Part shown: piece after piece, positions 17,716 through 26,609 of the stretch
How the letters are laid out: each line of letters opens with the position of its first letter
How positions within the stretch are numbered: position 1 is the first letter of the stretch
Origin: Roseovarius sp. MMSF_3281
GTDB lineage: Bacteria > Pseudomonadota > Alphaproteobacteria > Rhodobacterales > Rhodobacteraceae
Reading direction: 5' to 3'
Assembly: GCF_030733685.1 (NCBI RefSeq)
Contig: NZ_JASHIM010000020.1
Coordinates: 1-64,000 of the forward strand
DNA length: 64,000 bases
The notes under the pieces: model-generated
What the model was told of the DNA's origin: nothing
The model's database searches: none
What the model saw: the letters and a program-made list of their open reading frames with translations, nothing else
Made by a program: the position numbers and the translations under genes

Positions 17716-18879
17716 ATGGCGGTGATCAACCGGATAGCAGGCTTTGCCGAGGAGATGGCGGCATGGCGGCAGGATTTGCACAGGCGGCCCGAGTTGGGGT
17801 TTGCCTGCCACGAGACCGCCGGTTTCGTGGTGGAGCGGTTGCGGGAGTTCGGGATTACCCGGATCGAGGAGGGCATTGCCGAAAGCGGCGTTGTCGCCGT
17901 GATCGAAGGGCAGGGCACGGGGCCGGTGATCGGGTTGCGGGCGGATATGGATGCGCTGCCCATTCATGAGGCGACCGGGACCGAATATGCCAGCGAGGTT
18001 GAGGGCTGCATGCATGCCTGTGGCCACGACGGGCATACGACGATGCTGTTGGGGGCGGCGAAATACCTGGCCGAGACGCGGAATTTTTCCGGCTCCGTCG
18101 CCTTGATTTTTCAACCGGCCGAGGAAGGGCCGGGCGGGGCCGCGCCGATGGTGGAAGCGGGGATCATGGAGCGTTATGGGATCGAACAGGTTTATGCCCT
18201 GCATTGTGCGCCGGGCTATGACGAGGGGGTGTTTCATACCACGCCGGGGCCAATCATGGCCTCGGTCGATACAATCCATATCGATGTGATCGGGCAGGGT
18301 GGCCACGCGGCGATGCCGCAGGATACGCGCGACCCGGTGGTGGCGGCCTGTGGCATGGTGCAGGCGATCCAGACGATCCTGGGCCGGAACTTGGCGGCTT
18401 TGGATCAGGCGGTGGTGTCGATCACGCAGGTTCATACCGGGAGTGCGGATAACGTGGTGCCCGACAGGGCCTATATCAACGGGACGGTGCGGAGTTTTGA
18501 CCCGGAGGTGCGGCGGGTGATCTGGCAGCGGTTGGAGGAGATCGTGGCGGGACAAGCGGCAAGTTATGGCGTTGAGACCGTGCTGCGCTGTGAAGAGGGC
18601 TATGCGCCGACGGTGAATGACGCCGGGAAGGCCGCGTTTGCCGCAGAGGTGGCGCGCGAGGTGGCAGGCGAAGCAGGCATCGTGCCGGATATGGACCGGC
18701 AGATGGGATCGGAGGATTTCGCCGCCATGCTGGAGGCGCGACCGGGGGCTTACCTGTTCCTTGGGCAGGGGCCGGGGGCCGGGCTGCATCACCCCGAGTT
18801 CGATTTCAACGATCGGATCGCGCCGGTGGGCGCGTCGTTTTTTGCGCGGCTTGTGGAGCGGGCGCAGCCGGTTGGATAA
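17716..18879 (+). CDS. M20-family amidohydrolase (hippurate hydrolase/IAA-amino acid hydrolase type)
   Basis: Zinc amidohydrolase of 387 residues. The metal-site motifs are present: GLRADMDALPI, ACGHDGHTTMLLGAA, QPAEEGPGGA, and HHPEFDFND at the end. The dimerisation domain contains GGHAAMPQDTRDPV. Enzymes of this group cleave N-acyl amino acids. The start is the ATG at 17716, eight bases after AAGGAG. It lies ten bases before an agmatinase gene on the same strand, so the pair may act together on an amide- or guanidino-containing nitrogen source; the true substrate is unknown. Confidence 0.88.
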   Translation: MAVINRIAGFAEEMAAWRQDLHRRPELGFACHETAGFVVERLREFGITRIEEGIAESGVVAVIEGQGTGPVIGLRADMDALPIHEATGTEYASEVEGCMHACGHDGHTTMLLGAAKYLAETRNFSGSVALIFQPAEEGPGGAAPMVEAGIMERYGIEQVYALHCAPGYDEGVFHTTPGPIMASVDTIHIDVIGQGGHAAMPQDTRDPVVAACGMVQAIQTILGRNLAALDQAVVSITQVHTGSADNVVPDRAYINGTVRSFDPEVRRVIWQRLEEIVAGQAASYGVETVLRCEEGYAPTVNDAGKAAFAAEVAREVAGEAGIVPDMDRQMGSEDFAAMLEARPGAYLFLGQGPGAGLHHPEFDFNDRIAPVGASFFARLVERAQPVG

Positions 18880-18888
18880 GGGGGAAAG

Positions 18889-19857
18889 ATGGCACTGGAA
18901 GACGCGAAACATCAGGTAGATCAGGCGTTTACGCGCGATAGTTCACGTGGCCTTTCTTATGAGAATAGCTTTGGTGGGGCGTTGTCGTTCCTGCGGCGGC
19001 GCTATTGCAAGGATTTGACGGGGGGCGATCTGGCCATCACCGGCGTGCCTTTTGATCAGGCGGTGACCAATCGGCCCGGCGCGCGGTTGGGGCCGCGGGC
19101 GGTGCGGGAGGCAAGCGCGCTTCAGGTGTTTGACCCGCCCTATGGCTGGGACGGGTTCAGCCCGCTGGAAGAATTCGACATCGTCGATTATGGCGACCTG
19201 GCCTTTGATTATGCGGATATTCCAAGCTTTCCCGGCGCGTTGACGGCGCATATCCGGGGGATATTGGAAAGCGGTGCGGCGAGTATCGCCCTGGGGGGCG
19301 ATCACTATATTTCTTTCCCGATTCTAAGGGCTTATGCGGAAAGGTTCGGGCCACTGTCGCTGTTGCAATTCGATGCGCACTCGGACACTTGGGCCGATGA
19401 TGACATGGGCCGCGTGGATCATGGCACGATGTTCTACAAGGCGGTGAAGGAAGGCTTGGTGGACCCTGCGCGGTCGGTGCAGGTGGGGATACGCACGGTG
19501 AATGCCGATAACCTGGGCGTGCCGACGATTGACGCGCGCGAGGTGCATGAGCGGGGGCCGGTGGAAACCGCCAAGAAAATCAAGGAGATACTGGGCGATT
19601 CCCAGACCTATGTAACGTTTGATATCGACTGTCTGGACCCCGGGTTCGCGCCCGGCACGGGCACGCCGGTTTGGGGCGGCCTGTCCTCGGGGCAGGCGGC
19701 GATTATCCTGCGCGATCTGGCGGGGATCAACATGGTGGGGGGCGATGTCGTGGAAGTCTCGCCGCCCTATGATCCCAGTGGCGCCACGGCGGTGGCCGGC
19801 GCTCATGTGGCGATGGAATTGATTTGCCTTTGGGGCTGGACGCGGCGCGGAGCCTGA
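18889..19857 (+). CDS. speB: agmatinase/ureohydrolase
   Basis: Manganese ureohydrolase of 322 residues that hydrolyses agmatine or a related guanidino compound to amine and urea. All arginase-fold motifs are intact: GGDHYISFP, DAHSDTWAD, and FDIDCLDPGFAPGTGTP with both metal Asp residues. It follows the amidohydrolase by nine bases, with AAGGGGGAAAG as ribosome site. A second ureohydrolase, clearly diverged, is encoded at 43534-44490, so the two probably have different substrates. A repeat element follows the gene. Confidence 0.87.
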   Translation: MALEDAKHQVDQAFTRDSSRGLSYENSFGGALSFLRRRYCKDLTGGDLAITGVPFDQAVTNRPGARLGPRAVREASALQVFDPPYGWDGFSPLEEFDIVDYGDLAFDYADIPSFPGALTAHIRGILESGAASIALGGDHYISFPILRAYAERFGPLSLLQFDAHSDTWADDDMGRVDHGTMFYKAVKEGLVDPARSVQVGIRTVNADNLGVPTIDAREVHERGPVETAKKIKEILGDSQTYVTFDIDCLDPGFAPGTGTPVWGGLSSGQAAIILRDLAGINMVGGDVVEVSPPYDPSGATAVAGAHVAMELICLWGWTRRGA

Positions 19858-19901
19858 GCCGGGTTCTGTGGGGCCAATGGCGGCCTCCGGCGGGAGTATT
19901 T

Positions 19902-20014
19902 AAAGCGTTCCGCCTTTAACCTGAGGAATCAGCTAAAGGCGGAACGCGTGCAACGATTGAGCGGAGCACTGCGTTTCGCGAAAATCTGTGATTCAGGTTT
20001 TTCGCGAAACGCTT
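19902..20014 (+). repeat. double-hairpin intergenic repeat, copy 1
   Basis: Hairpin 1 has GCGTTCCGCCTTT and AAAGGCGGAACGC arms. It is joined by a GTGCAACGATTGAGC-type linker to hairpin 2, with GCGTTTCGCGAAAA and TTTTTCGCGAAACGC arms. The element lies between the agmatinase and DUF1499 genes. The full copies share most of their sequence with those at 43390-43504 (inverted) and 59980-60094 (same orientation). A shorter copy lies at 61696-61785. Confidence 0.85.
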
Positions 20015-20039
20015 CAGGAAAGATGAAGAGGGGCGTGCA

Positions 20040-20444
20040 ATGAAATGGCTGGTCTTGGGTGTTATCGGGATCGCGGTGGCCTTGGGCGTTTATGTGCGCC
20101 TCGCGCCGACGGACCCGGGCCGGTGGCACAAGATGCCGGGGGCGGTGACCAACCGGGATTTGACCGGTGGGGCGATGCGTGTTGTGGGGGCCGGTGACGG
20201 TGGTTTGGCGTGGATGGATGAGATCATCCGGGCCACGCCAAGGACCGAGGTGCTGGCCGGGTCGGTGGAAAGCGGCATGGTGACCTATGTCACGCGGTCG
20301 AAGGTTTTTGGCTTTCCCGATTACACCACGGTGCGCGCGACAGGGCCACAACTGGAGCTATACGGGCGGTTGCGGTTCGGCAAATCCGACATGGGCGTCA
20401 ATGCGGCGCGACTGGATCGGTGGCTCAAGGCGTTTGCGGAGTGA
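20040..20444 (+). CDS. DUF1499 domain protein
   Basis: Protein of 134 residues with an N-terminal hydrophobic anchor (WLVLGVIGIAVALGVYVRLA). A DUF1499 domain follows (ATPRTEVLAGSVESGMVTYVTRSKVFGFPDYTTVRA). The family is widespread in alphaproteobacteria and plants, and its function is unknown. The ATG has GAAGAGGGG upstream. Its last 87 bases overlap, on the opposite strand, the 3' end of the small secreted-protein gene at 20358-20669. Confidence 0.87.
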   Translation: MKWLVLGVIGIAVALGVYVRLAPTDPGRWHKMPGAVTNRDLTGGAMRVVGAGDGGLAWMDEIIRATPRTEVLAGSVESGMVTYVTRSKVFGFPDYTTVRATGPQLELYGRLRFGKSDMGVNAARLDRWLKAFAE

Positions 20445-20669
20445 CGAGGACAGGCAGCCGTCGGAAATCTTGCGCCACATCGGGTTGTTGAGAGACATCT
20501 GGCATTGCGCCATGAAGCTTTTGCCATCGACGTGAAGGCAGGTCATTTCGCCCAGTTCCACGCGGCTGCCGGTTTTGTCGGTGCAGTAGCAATCCACGGT
20601 TTTGCCGCCGATGGTTTGGTCGGCGACTGCCGGACTGGCGAGGCAGCATATGAAGGCAATCCATCGCAT
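20358..20669 (-). CDS. small Cys-rich secreted protein, conserved hypothetical
   Basis: 103 residues starting MRWIAFICCLASPAVA, a clear signal peptide with cleavage after AVA. The mature start DQTIGGKTVDCYCTDKTG is followed by conserved-looking Cys, Met and Trp positions up to about residue 75; beyond that the tail overlaps DUF1499 and may be dispensable. Cys residues at about 27, 29, 44, 56 and 71 suggest disulfides in the periplasm. It is divergent from prfA across 65 bp. I recall similar unnamed proteins in related bacteria, but no function. Confidence 0.7.
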   Translation of the reverse strand: MRWIAFICCLASPAVADQTIGGKTVDCYCTDKTGSRVELGEMTCLHVDGKSFMAQCQMSLNNPMWRKISDGCLSSSLRKRLEPPIQSRRIDAHVGFAEPQPPV

Positions 20670-20734
20670 GGGGCCAAGTATACCACAGGGTTTGATCTTG
20701 ACCAAACCTCGCCAAAGGGGCAAGTGCCAGAGCC

Positions 20735-21784
20735 ATGGTGCCTTTGGACAGACTGAATGAGATCGTACAGCGTTTCGAGTATATCGAGGCGCAGATGACC
20801 GCGGGTGGTGGCGATATCGCGCAATTGGGCCGCGAATATGCCGAGCTGCGCCCGGTGGTCGAGGAAATCCGCGCCTACAAGCAGGCGATCGAGGATATCG
20901 AGGGCGCGCGCGCCATGCTTGATGATCCCGAAATGCGCGCGTTGGCGCAGGAGGAGCTTGCCGAACTGGAGGCGCAACTGCCCGGCATGGAAGAGCGGCT
21001 GCAACTGGCGCTTTTGCCGAAAGACGAGGCCGATGCGCGGCCTGCGGTGATCGAGATCCGGCCCGGCACGGGCGGCGAGGAGGCGGCCCTGTTCGCCGGG
21101 GATTTGACGCGCATGTATCAACGCTATGCCGAGGCGAAGGGCTGGACATTCGAGGTGATCGAGGAAAGCCAGACCGAGCTTGGCGGGATCAAGGAACTGG
21201 TGGCGCGGGTTTCGGGCGACCATGTTTTTGCGCGGCTCAAGTACGAATCCGGGGTGCACCGGGTGCAGCGGGTGCCGGAGACCGAGAGCGGCGGGCGCAT
21301 CCATACCTCGGCGGCGACGGTGGCGGTGCTGCCCGAGGCCGAGGATGTGGATATCCAGATCGACCAGAACGACCTGCGGATTGATACGATGCGGTCGTCG
21401 GGCGCGGGGGGGCAGCATGTGAACACCACCGACTCGGCCGTCAGGATCACGCATGTTCCCACCGGTATCGTGGTTACCAGTTCGGAGAAATCCCAGCACC
21501 GCAACCGCGAGATCGCGATGCAGGTTCTCAAGACCCGGCTTTACGACATGGAGCGGCAGAAGGCGCATGACGAACGCTCAAGCGCGCGGGCCGCTCAGGT
21601 GGGATCGGGCGACCGGAGTGAGCGGATTCGGACCTATAATTTCCCGCAAGGGCGGATGACCGACCACCGGATCAACCTGACGCTTTACAAGCTGGACCAG
21701 GTGATGGGCGGTGACCTGGACGAGGTGATTGATGCGCTGACGGCGGATGCGCAGGCGGCCATGCTGGCGGAGATGGAGGGGTGA
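20735..21784 (+). CDS. prfA: peptide chain release factor 1
   Basis: Recognises UAA and UAG stop codons and triggers peptide release. The 349 residues are normal (about 360). The GGQ motif lies in [10 protein letters not shown] near residue 226, and the codon-recognition domain 2 precedes it. The gene overlaps prmC, whose product methylates the GGQ glutamine, by four bases (GTGA); this is the classical prfA-prmC pair. Confidence 0.96.
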   Translation: MVPLDRLNEIVQRFEYIEAQMTAGGGDIAQLGREYAELRPVVEEIRAYKQAIEDIEGARAMLDDPEMRALAQEELAELEAQLPGMEERLQLALLPKDEADARPAVIEIRPGTGGEEAALFAGDLTRMYQRYAEAKGWTFEVIEESQTELGGIKELVARVSGDHVFARLKYESGVHRVQRVPETESGGRIHTSAATVAVLPEAEDVDIQIDQNDLRIDTMRSSGAGGQHVNTTDSAVRITHVPTGIVVTSSEKSQHRNREIAMQVLKTRLYDMERQKAHDERSSARAAQVGSGDRSERIRTYNFPQGRMTDHRINLTLYKLDQVMGGDLDEVIDALTADAQAAMLAEMEG

Positions 21785-22623
21785 TCCTGCGCGATGTGCT
21801 GCGCGCGGGCGCAGGGGAGATGCGCGCGGCGGGCATCGAAGACGCCATGCGCGATTCGCGCCGGTTGATGGCCGGGGCCTTGGGGGTTGAAGCCGGGCGG
21901 CTGACCTTGATGGAACGCGATGAGGTTGCGCCCGTGGCCGTGGCAGTGTTTCACGATGCGGTGCGCCAGCGGTGTGATGGGGTGCCGGTGTCGCATATCC
22001 TTGGCTGGCGGGAGTTTTACGGGCGGCGGTTCGAGGTGACAGGGGATGTTCTGGACCCGCGCCCCGAGACCGAAGGATTGATCGCCGAGGCGCTGCGGGA
22101 GCCTTTCGGGAAGGTGTTGGACCTTGGCACCGGGACAGGCTGTATCCTGTTGACGCTTTTGGCCGAAAAGCCGGGGGCCAAAGGGGTTGGATCGGACCTT
22201 TCGCCGGGGGCCTTGGCCGTGGCGGGGCGCAATGCGCGGGCCTTGGGCGTTGGTGCGCGCTGTGACCTGATTGAAAGCGATTGGTTTTCTGCCGTGGGCG
22301 GGCTTTTCGACCTGATCGTTTCGAACCCGCCCTATATTGCCGCCGAGGAGATGGCGGGCCTTGCCCCCGAGTTGGCGCACGAGCCGCGCATGGCCCTGAC
22401 CGATGAGGCGGATGGGTTGAGCGCATATCGGATGATCGCGGCGGGCGCTGGGGCGCATTTATCGCCGCAGGGGCGGCTTTTGGTTGAAATCGGTTGGCAG
22501 CAGGGGGCGATCGTGTCGCAGATTTTCAGCGATGCGGGATTCGCCGAGGTGGCGGTTTTGCCCGATCTTGATGGCCGGGATCGTGTTGTTTCCGGGCGTT
22601 GGAATGGTGCGAAAAAATCCTGA
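21781..22623 (+). CDS. prmC: release factor glutamine methyltransferase
   Basis: N5-glutamine methyltransferase of 280 residues acting on the GGQ of release factors. It has an N-terminal helical domain, the SAM motif [16 protein letters not shown] near residue 118 and the catalytic NPPY in [12 protein letters not shown] near residue 182. The start is GTG at 21781, overlapping the prfA stop, so translation is coupled. Length is typical. Confidence 0.95.
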   Translation: MILRDVLRAGAGEMRAAGIEDAMRDSRRLMAGALGVEAGRLTLMERDEVAPVAVAVFHDAVRQRCDGVPVSHILGWREFYGRRFEVTGDVLDPRPETEGLIAEALREPFGKVLDLGTGTGCILLTLLAEKPGAKGVGSDLSPGALAVAGRNARALGVGARCDLIESDWFSAVGGLFDLIVSNPPYIAAEEMAGLAPELAHEPRMALTDEADGLSAYRMIAAGAGAHLSPQGRLLVEIGWQQGAIVSQIFSDAGFAEVAVLPDLDGRDRVVSGRWNGAKKS

Positions 22624-22836
22624 TTTCCTGACAAAATTTGCCCATTTAGGCCAATTTTGACGAATTTCCCTTGTAAGAGGGGGCGGGGCGTGTTTAGTCA
22701 GGGGTATCAAGATGTTGGATGCCCGTTTCGGGCCGTCCCGCTTGAGACCAAGCCAAGACAAGATTGATCCGGTGGACTGGGCGCAAGGGGTGCCTGACGG
22801 ATCAAGCGGCAGCAGCACAGGGCTGATAGCTGAACA

Positions 22837-23391
22837 ATGAGATCATCCAAGTCACGTTCGCGTAACAAATCGGGTCGTAACAATCGCTCGATGGGCAATA
22901 TCGTCAACCGGGTCTTCGACAGTTCGGGACCGGAGGGCAAGGTGCGCGGCACCCCCCAACAGATTATCGACAAGTACAACCAGTTGGCCCGCGATGCGCA
23001 GCTTGCCGGGGACCGGGTTCTGACCGAGAATTTCCAGCAGCACGCGGAGCATTACCTGCGTCTTCTGGCAACGGCCCAGAAAGAGCAAGAGCAGCGCCGC
23101 GAGGAGCAGGAACGCCAGAACCGTGAGCGGCAAGCCGAGCGGGACCGCGAGCGCGCCAAACGGCAGGAGCGTGAAGCCAATAGTGGCGGCGATGCCTCTG
23201 ACGCGCCGCAGCCCGACGTGGTCGAAGCGGGGAGCGAGGAAAGCGGTCTGGTGGAAACGCCGGAAACCAAGAAATCGGAAAAGCCCAAGCGCAGCCGGAA
23301 ACCCAAGCCCAAGAAAGACCAGGGCGAGGGTAAAAGCGAGGAACCGCCGAAGGCGGAGGGGGGCGACGGGGCACCCGAAGCGGCCGAGTGA
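22837..23391 (+). CDS. DUF4167 domain protein, highly charged C-terminus
   Basis: 184 residues. The conserved N-terminal DUF4167 domain (about 1-75) starts MRSSKSRSRNKSGR and contains NRVFDSSGPEGKVRGTPQQI and a helical QHAEHYLRLL segment. A long low-complexity tail of Glu, Arg, Lys and Pro follows, likely disordered coiled coil then Lys-rich. The family is alphaproteobacterial; nucleic-acid or ribosome association is plausible from the basic start but unproven. The 213 bp before it hold no gene and should contain its promoter. A terminator follows. Confidence 0.87.
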   Translation: MRSSKSRSRNKSGRNNRSMGNIVNRVFDSSGPEGKVRGTPQQIIDKYNQLARDAQLAGDRVLTENFQQHAEHYLRLLATAQKEQEQRREEQERQNRERQAERDRERAKRQEREANSGGDASDAPQPDVVEAGSEESGLVETPETKKSEKPKRSRKPKPKKDQGEGKSEEPPKAEGGDGAPEAAE

Positions 23392-23420
23392 CCCGACCCT
23401 GAAACGTAATTATCGAAAGG

Positions 23421-23445
23421 CGGCCCCCGAGTGGGGCCGTTTTTT
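23421..23445 (+). terminator. intrinsic terminator after the DUF4167 gene
   Basis: Arms CGGCCCC and GGGGCCG with a CGAGT loop, followed by six Ts, 29 bp after the stop codon. Confidence 0.9.
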
Positions 23446-23540
23446 GTATGGTCGGCCTTGTGGACCTTGATGCGCGTGTAAGCAATGCCACCGCTTCGCC
23501 CCGCATTGCAGGCAGCGGGCGGCATCATTCCTTTGGGGCG

Positions 23541-24380
23541 CTAGGACTCGAAGCTGCGCGCGAGGGCGCAGAATTGTTCCAGATGCACGGTTTCGGCGCG
23601 GTCGGTGGGTTGGATACCTGCCGCGATAAGGCGATCTTCGATATCGGGGGCCATACCCTTGAGCGCGGCGCGCAGCATCTTGCGGCGTTGGTTGAAGGCG
23701 CGGGCGACGACGCGTTCGAGAATCTTGGGATCGGCGGGAAAGCGCGGCTTTGGCAGGGCCGTGAGATGGACCACGGCGCTTGAAACCTTGGGGGGCGGAG
23801 TGAAGGCCCCCGGCGGCAGGTTCAGGACGATCCGCGCGTCGGCCCGCCATTGCGACAGGATCGCCAGCCGCCCGTAAGCCTTGGAGCCGGGTTGCGCAAC
23901 GATCCGTTCGGCCACCTCGCGTTGGAACATCAGCGTCAGGCTTTGCCAGAAGGGGGGCCAGTCGGACGGGGTGAGCCAGCGGATCAGGAGTTCGGTGCCG
24001 ACGTTGTAGGGCAGGTTGGCGGCGACCTTGATGGGTGGTGTGAGGTGATCCAGCGGGTTGATCTCAAGCGCGTCGGCGTTGAGCACCTCAAGCCGGTCCG
24101 GGTAGGCCTTGGCGATCTCGCCCAGCGCGGGCAGGCAGCGGGTATCCTTTTCGATGGCCACGACGCGGCGCGCCCCTTCGGAGAGCAGCCCGCGTGTCAG
24201 GCCGCCGGGGCCGGGGCCGATTTCCAGCACGTCACAGCCGGTGAGGTCGCCCGCTTGGCGGGCGATCTTGGCGGTGAGATTAAGGTCGAGCAGGAAGTTC
24301 TGACCAAGGGATTTGCGCGCGGAAAGCCCGTGGTCGGCGATGACTTGGCGCAGGGGCGGAAGGCTGTCGATCCCGCTCAT
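23541..24380 (-). CDS. rsmA: 16S rRNA dimethyladenosine transferase
   Basis: Also called KsgA; dimethylates the two adjacent adenosines near the 3' end of 16S rRNA during 30S assembly. 279 residues with SAM motif [16 protein letters not shown] near residue 52 and the [15 protein letters not shown] motif near residue 121. The C-terminal helical domain includes [14 protein letters not shown]. Its ATG overlaps the pdxA stop (ATGA); it is the last gene of the lptF-lptG-lptD-surA-pdxA-rsmA run. Confidence 0.96.
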   Translation of the reverse strand: MSGIDSLPPLRQVIADHGLSARKSLGQNFLLDLNLTAKIARQAGDLTGCDVLEIGPGPGGLTRGLLSEGARRVVAIEKDTRCLPALGEIAKAYPDRLEVLNADALEINPLDHLTPPIKVAANLPYNVGTELLIRWLTPSDWPPFWQSLTLMFQREVAERIVAQPGSKAYGRLAILSQWRADARIVLNLPPGAFTPPPKVSSAVVHLTALPKPRFPADPKILERVVARAFNQRRKMLRAALKGMAPDIEDRLIAAGIQPTDRAETVHLEQFCALARSFES

Positions 24381-25354
24381 GCCTGTGTGGCCCTTGCCTG
24401 TGCCATGGTTTGGGCCATGCGCAGGGCCTCGATGATGCTGGAGGGGTTGGCGGCGCCTTTGCCTGCGATGTCGAGGGCGGTGCCGTGATCGGGCGAGGTG
24501 CGGATGAAAGGCAGGCCAAGGGTCACGTTCACACCGCGGTCGAAATCCAGTGTCTTGATCGGGATGAGGGCCTGATCGTGATACATGCAGATCGCCGCGT
24601 CATAGGTTTCGCGGGCGCGATCGTGGAACATGGTATCGGCCGACAGGGGGCCCAAAAGGTCGATGCCGTCGCGGCGCAGCCGGTCGATCAGGGGGGCGAT
24701 CATCCGGGTTTCTTCCTGTCCCATGGCGCCACCTTCGCCCGCATGGGGATTGAGGCCCGCCACGGCGATTCGCGGGGCCTGAATGCCGAAGTCGAGGATC
24801 AGCGCGGTATGGGTGATGCGGATCGTTTTCTCCAAAACCTCGGGCGTAAGGGTCGCGGGCACCTGCGCCAATGGGATGTGAATGGTGGCGGGCACCACGC
24901 GCAAGGCGGGGCTGGCCAGCATCATCACCACGTCGGCGCCCCCGGCAAGGGCGGCGAGGTATTCGGTATGGCCCGGGTAGGTAAAGTCGGCGCCGGTTTG
25001 CAGGGCTTTCTTGTGGATCGGCGCGGTGCAAAGCGCGGCGGCCTCGCCTTGTTGGACAAGGTCCACGCCGCGGGCGATTACGTCGATCACCGCTTGCGCC
25101 TGTGCGGGATCGGGCGTGCCCGGGCTGCGTGGGCCGGGGAAGGGGTGCGCAAGCACCGGCAGGGCCATGGCGCAGGCGGTCGTGGCCTCGGACGGGTGGG
25201 CGATCTCGGCCACCGGGGTTTCGGGCGGCAGGTGCGCGGGATCCCCGATCAGGAAAAACGGCAAATCGGCGCGCAGCCTGTCCCATGCCATGGCCGCCAG
25301 TTCCGGGCCGATACCCGCCGGTTCCCCGCAGGTCAGCGCGATCGGGGCGGTCAT
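24377..25354 (-). CDS. pdxA: 4-hydroxythreonine-4-phosphate dehydrogenase
   Basis: Pyridoxal phosphate synthesis (DXP-dependent route): oxidises 4-phosphohydroxythreonine with NAD. 325 residues starting with the typical [14 protein letters not shown]. Metal-binding His residues lie in YPGHTEYLA and [11 protein letters not shown], and [10 protein letters not shown] is also present. It overlaps surA and rsmA by four bases on each side, so all three are translationally coupled. Confidence 0.95.
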   Translation of the reverse strand: MTAPIALTCGEPAGIGPELAAMAWDRLRADLPFFLIGDPAHLPPETPVAEIAHPSEATTACAMALPVLAHPFPGPRSPGTPDPAQAQAVIDVIARGVDLVQQGEAAALCTAPIHKKALQTGADFTYPGHTEYLAALAGGADVVMMLASPALRVVPATIHIPLAQVPATLTPEVLEKTIRITHTALILDFGIQAPRIAVAGLNPHAGEGGAMGQEETRMIAPLIDRLRRDGIDLLGPLSADTMFHDRARETYDAAICMYHDQALIPIKTLDFDRGVNVTLGLPFIRTSPDHGTALDIAGKGAANPSSIIEALRMAQTMAQARATQA

Positions 25355-26604
25355 TCCTTTTCTATGATCCGGGCCTCGGCGCGGAGTTGTTCAAGGTAGC
25401 CGTCGCCGAAGGATTCAAGCCGCTGGTTGCGAATGAAATTGGTCAGATCCTCGTCACTGGGGCCTTCGCCGTCAAGTTCCGGGCTGCGGCCGCAAAGCAT
25501 GAGGAAGACAAGGGTTTGACCCTGGGACCGGGTGAGGGCTGTCGAGACCTCGCCGGGATCGAGCTTGGCCAGTTCCATGGCGATATCGGTGGGAATTTCC
25601 GCCGGGGCCTTGGAGCCACGATCCAGAACCTCGGGCGGTTGGCCCTTGGCCACGCCGTAAAGGTCATCGCAGGTATCGACATCGGCCTTGACCCGTGCGG
25701 CGCGGGACAGGGCCTGTTCGCTGCGTCCGCCGTCGATGTAGTAGGCGGCATATTCGATGGCCGCGTATTCCGGTTCGGGGGCTTCGGTTTCCTCGATATC
25801 GCGAAGCTGGAACAGGGCGATGGCGTTTTCGGTCGGCAGGGGATCGGACACTTCGCCCGGGGCGAGGCCAAGAACGACTTGTCGCAGTGCGGGGGGCAGG
25901 CGGGTGATGGGCATCCAGTCAAGCCGCCCGCCGCGCGTGCGCGTTCCCGAAGCGGAGTATTGCCGCGCCGCCGAGGAAAAGGCGGACACGGTATCAATTT
26001 CCGAAAGACGGCGGGCGCGGGCCTGTGCGGCCTCGGCCTGGGCCGGTGTGGTCACGGGCAGAATGATTTCAGAAATCAGAACCCGAACGCCGCTTTGGCC
26101 GGTAACCGCATCGCGGGCGCGTTCAAGGTCGGTTTCACTGACCGAGATGCGCGGGACAAAGCGGGCGCGGATCAATTCGCGCCATGTAACGCCCGATGTC
26201 ACGAAGGCGCGGAAGGTCTGCTCGGCGACGCCGGCGCCTTCGAGGGCGCGAATGAGTTGCTCGGCGTTCATATCGGCGCGGCCCGCGAATTCTTCCATGC
26301 CGGCCTGCACGTCGGGTTCTTCGAGGATCAGGCCGGCGCTTTCGGCAGCGTCCAGTTTCAGCCGGTCCTCGATAAGTTGCTGCCGGGCGAGGCTTTGCGG
26401 ATCGCCGGGCGCGCGGAACATGGTCAGCATGCGGGCGCGTTGCTGAATCTCGTAGCGGGTGATGGCCTGATCGTTGACCTTGATCACCGGCTCGAACAGG
26501 TTTTGCGCCTGGGCCACATGGAGGGGCGCCGCAAGGCTGGCGGCGGCCACTGCGGCGGGCAGTGCGAAAAAATTGAAAAGGCGGCGCATCGTTGCTGGTA
26601 TCAT
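25351..26604 (-). CDS. surA: periplasmic peptidyl-prolyl isomerase and OMP chaperone, SurA-like
   Basis: 417 residues with a signal peptide ending near residue 33 (HVAQAQ). The SurA N-terminal chaperone domain (about 37-170) starts NLFEPVIKVNDQAITRYEIQ. One parvulin-type PPIase domain follows (about 175-285: ISEIILPV, FSSAARQYSASGTRTRGG). A diverged C-terminal part follows that. SurA escorts beta-barrel proteins such as LptD, encoded just upstream, to the BAM complex. It starts five bases after the lptD stop. One PPIase domain instead of two is normal in this group. Confidence 0.92.
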   Translation of the reverse strand: MIPATMRRLFNFFALPAAVAAASLAAPLHVAQAQNLFEPVIKVNDQAITRYEIQQRARMLTMFRAPGDPQSLARQQLIEDRLKLDAAESAGLILEEPDVQAGMEEFAGRADMNAEQLIRALEGAGVAEQTFRAFVTSGVTWRELIRARFVPRISVSETDLERARDAVTGQSGVRVLISEIILPVTTPAQAEAAQARARRLSEIDTVSAFSSAARQYSASGTRTRGGRLDWMPITRLPPALRQVVLGLAPGEVSDPLPTENAIALFQLRDIEETEAPEPEYAAIEYAAYYIDGGRSEQALSRAARVKADVDTCDDLYGVAKGQPPEVLDRGSKAPAEIPTDIAMELAKLDPGEVSTALTRSQGQTLVFLMLCGRSPELDGEGPSDEDLTNFIRNQRLESFGDGYLEQLRAEARIIEKE

Positions 26605-26609
26605 TTAGG

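Noticed and set aside
17652..17963. Upstream extension of mazG.
   Set aside because: It runs antisense to the amidohydrolase start; MazG homologues begin near the Met at 17651.
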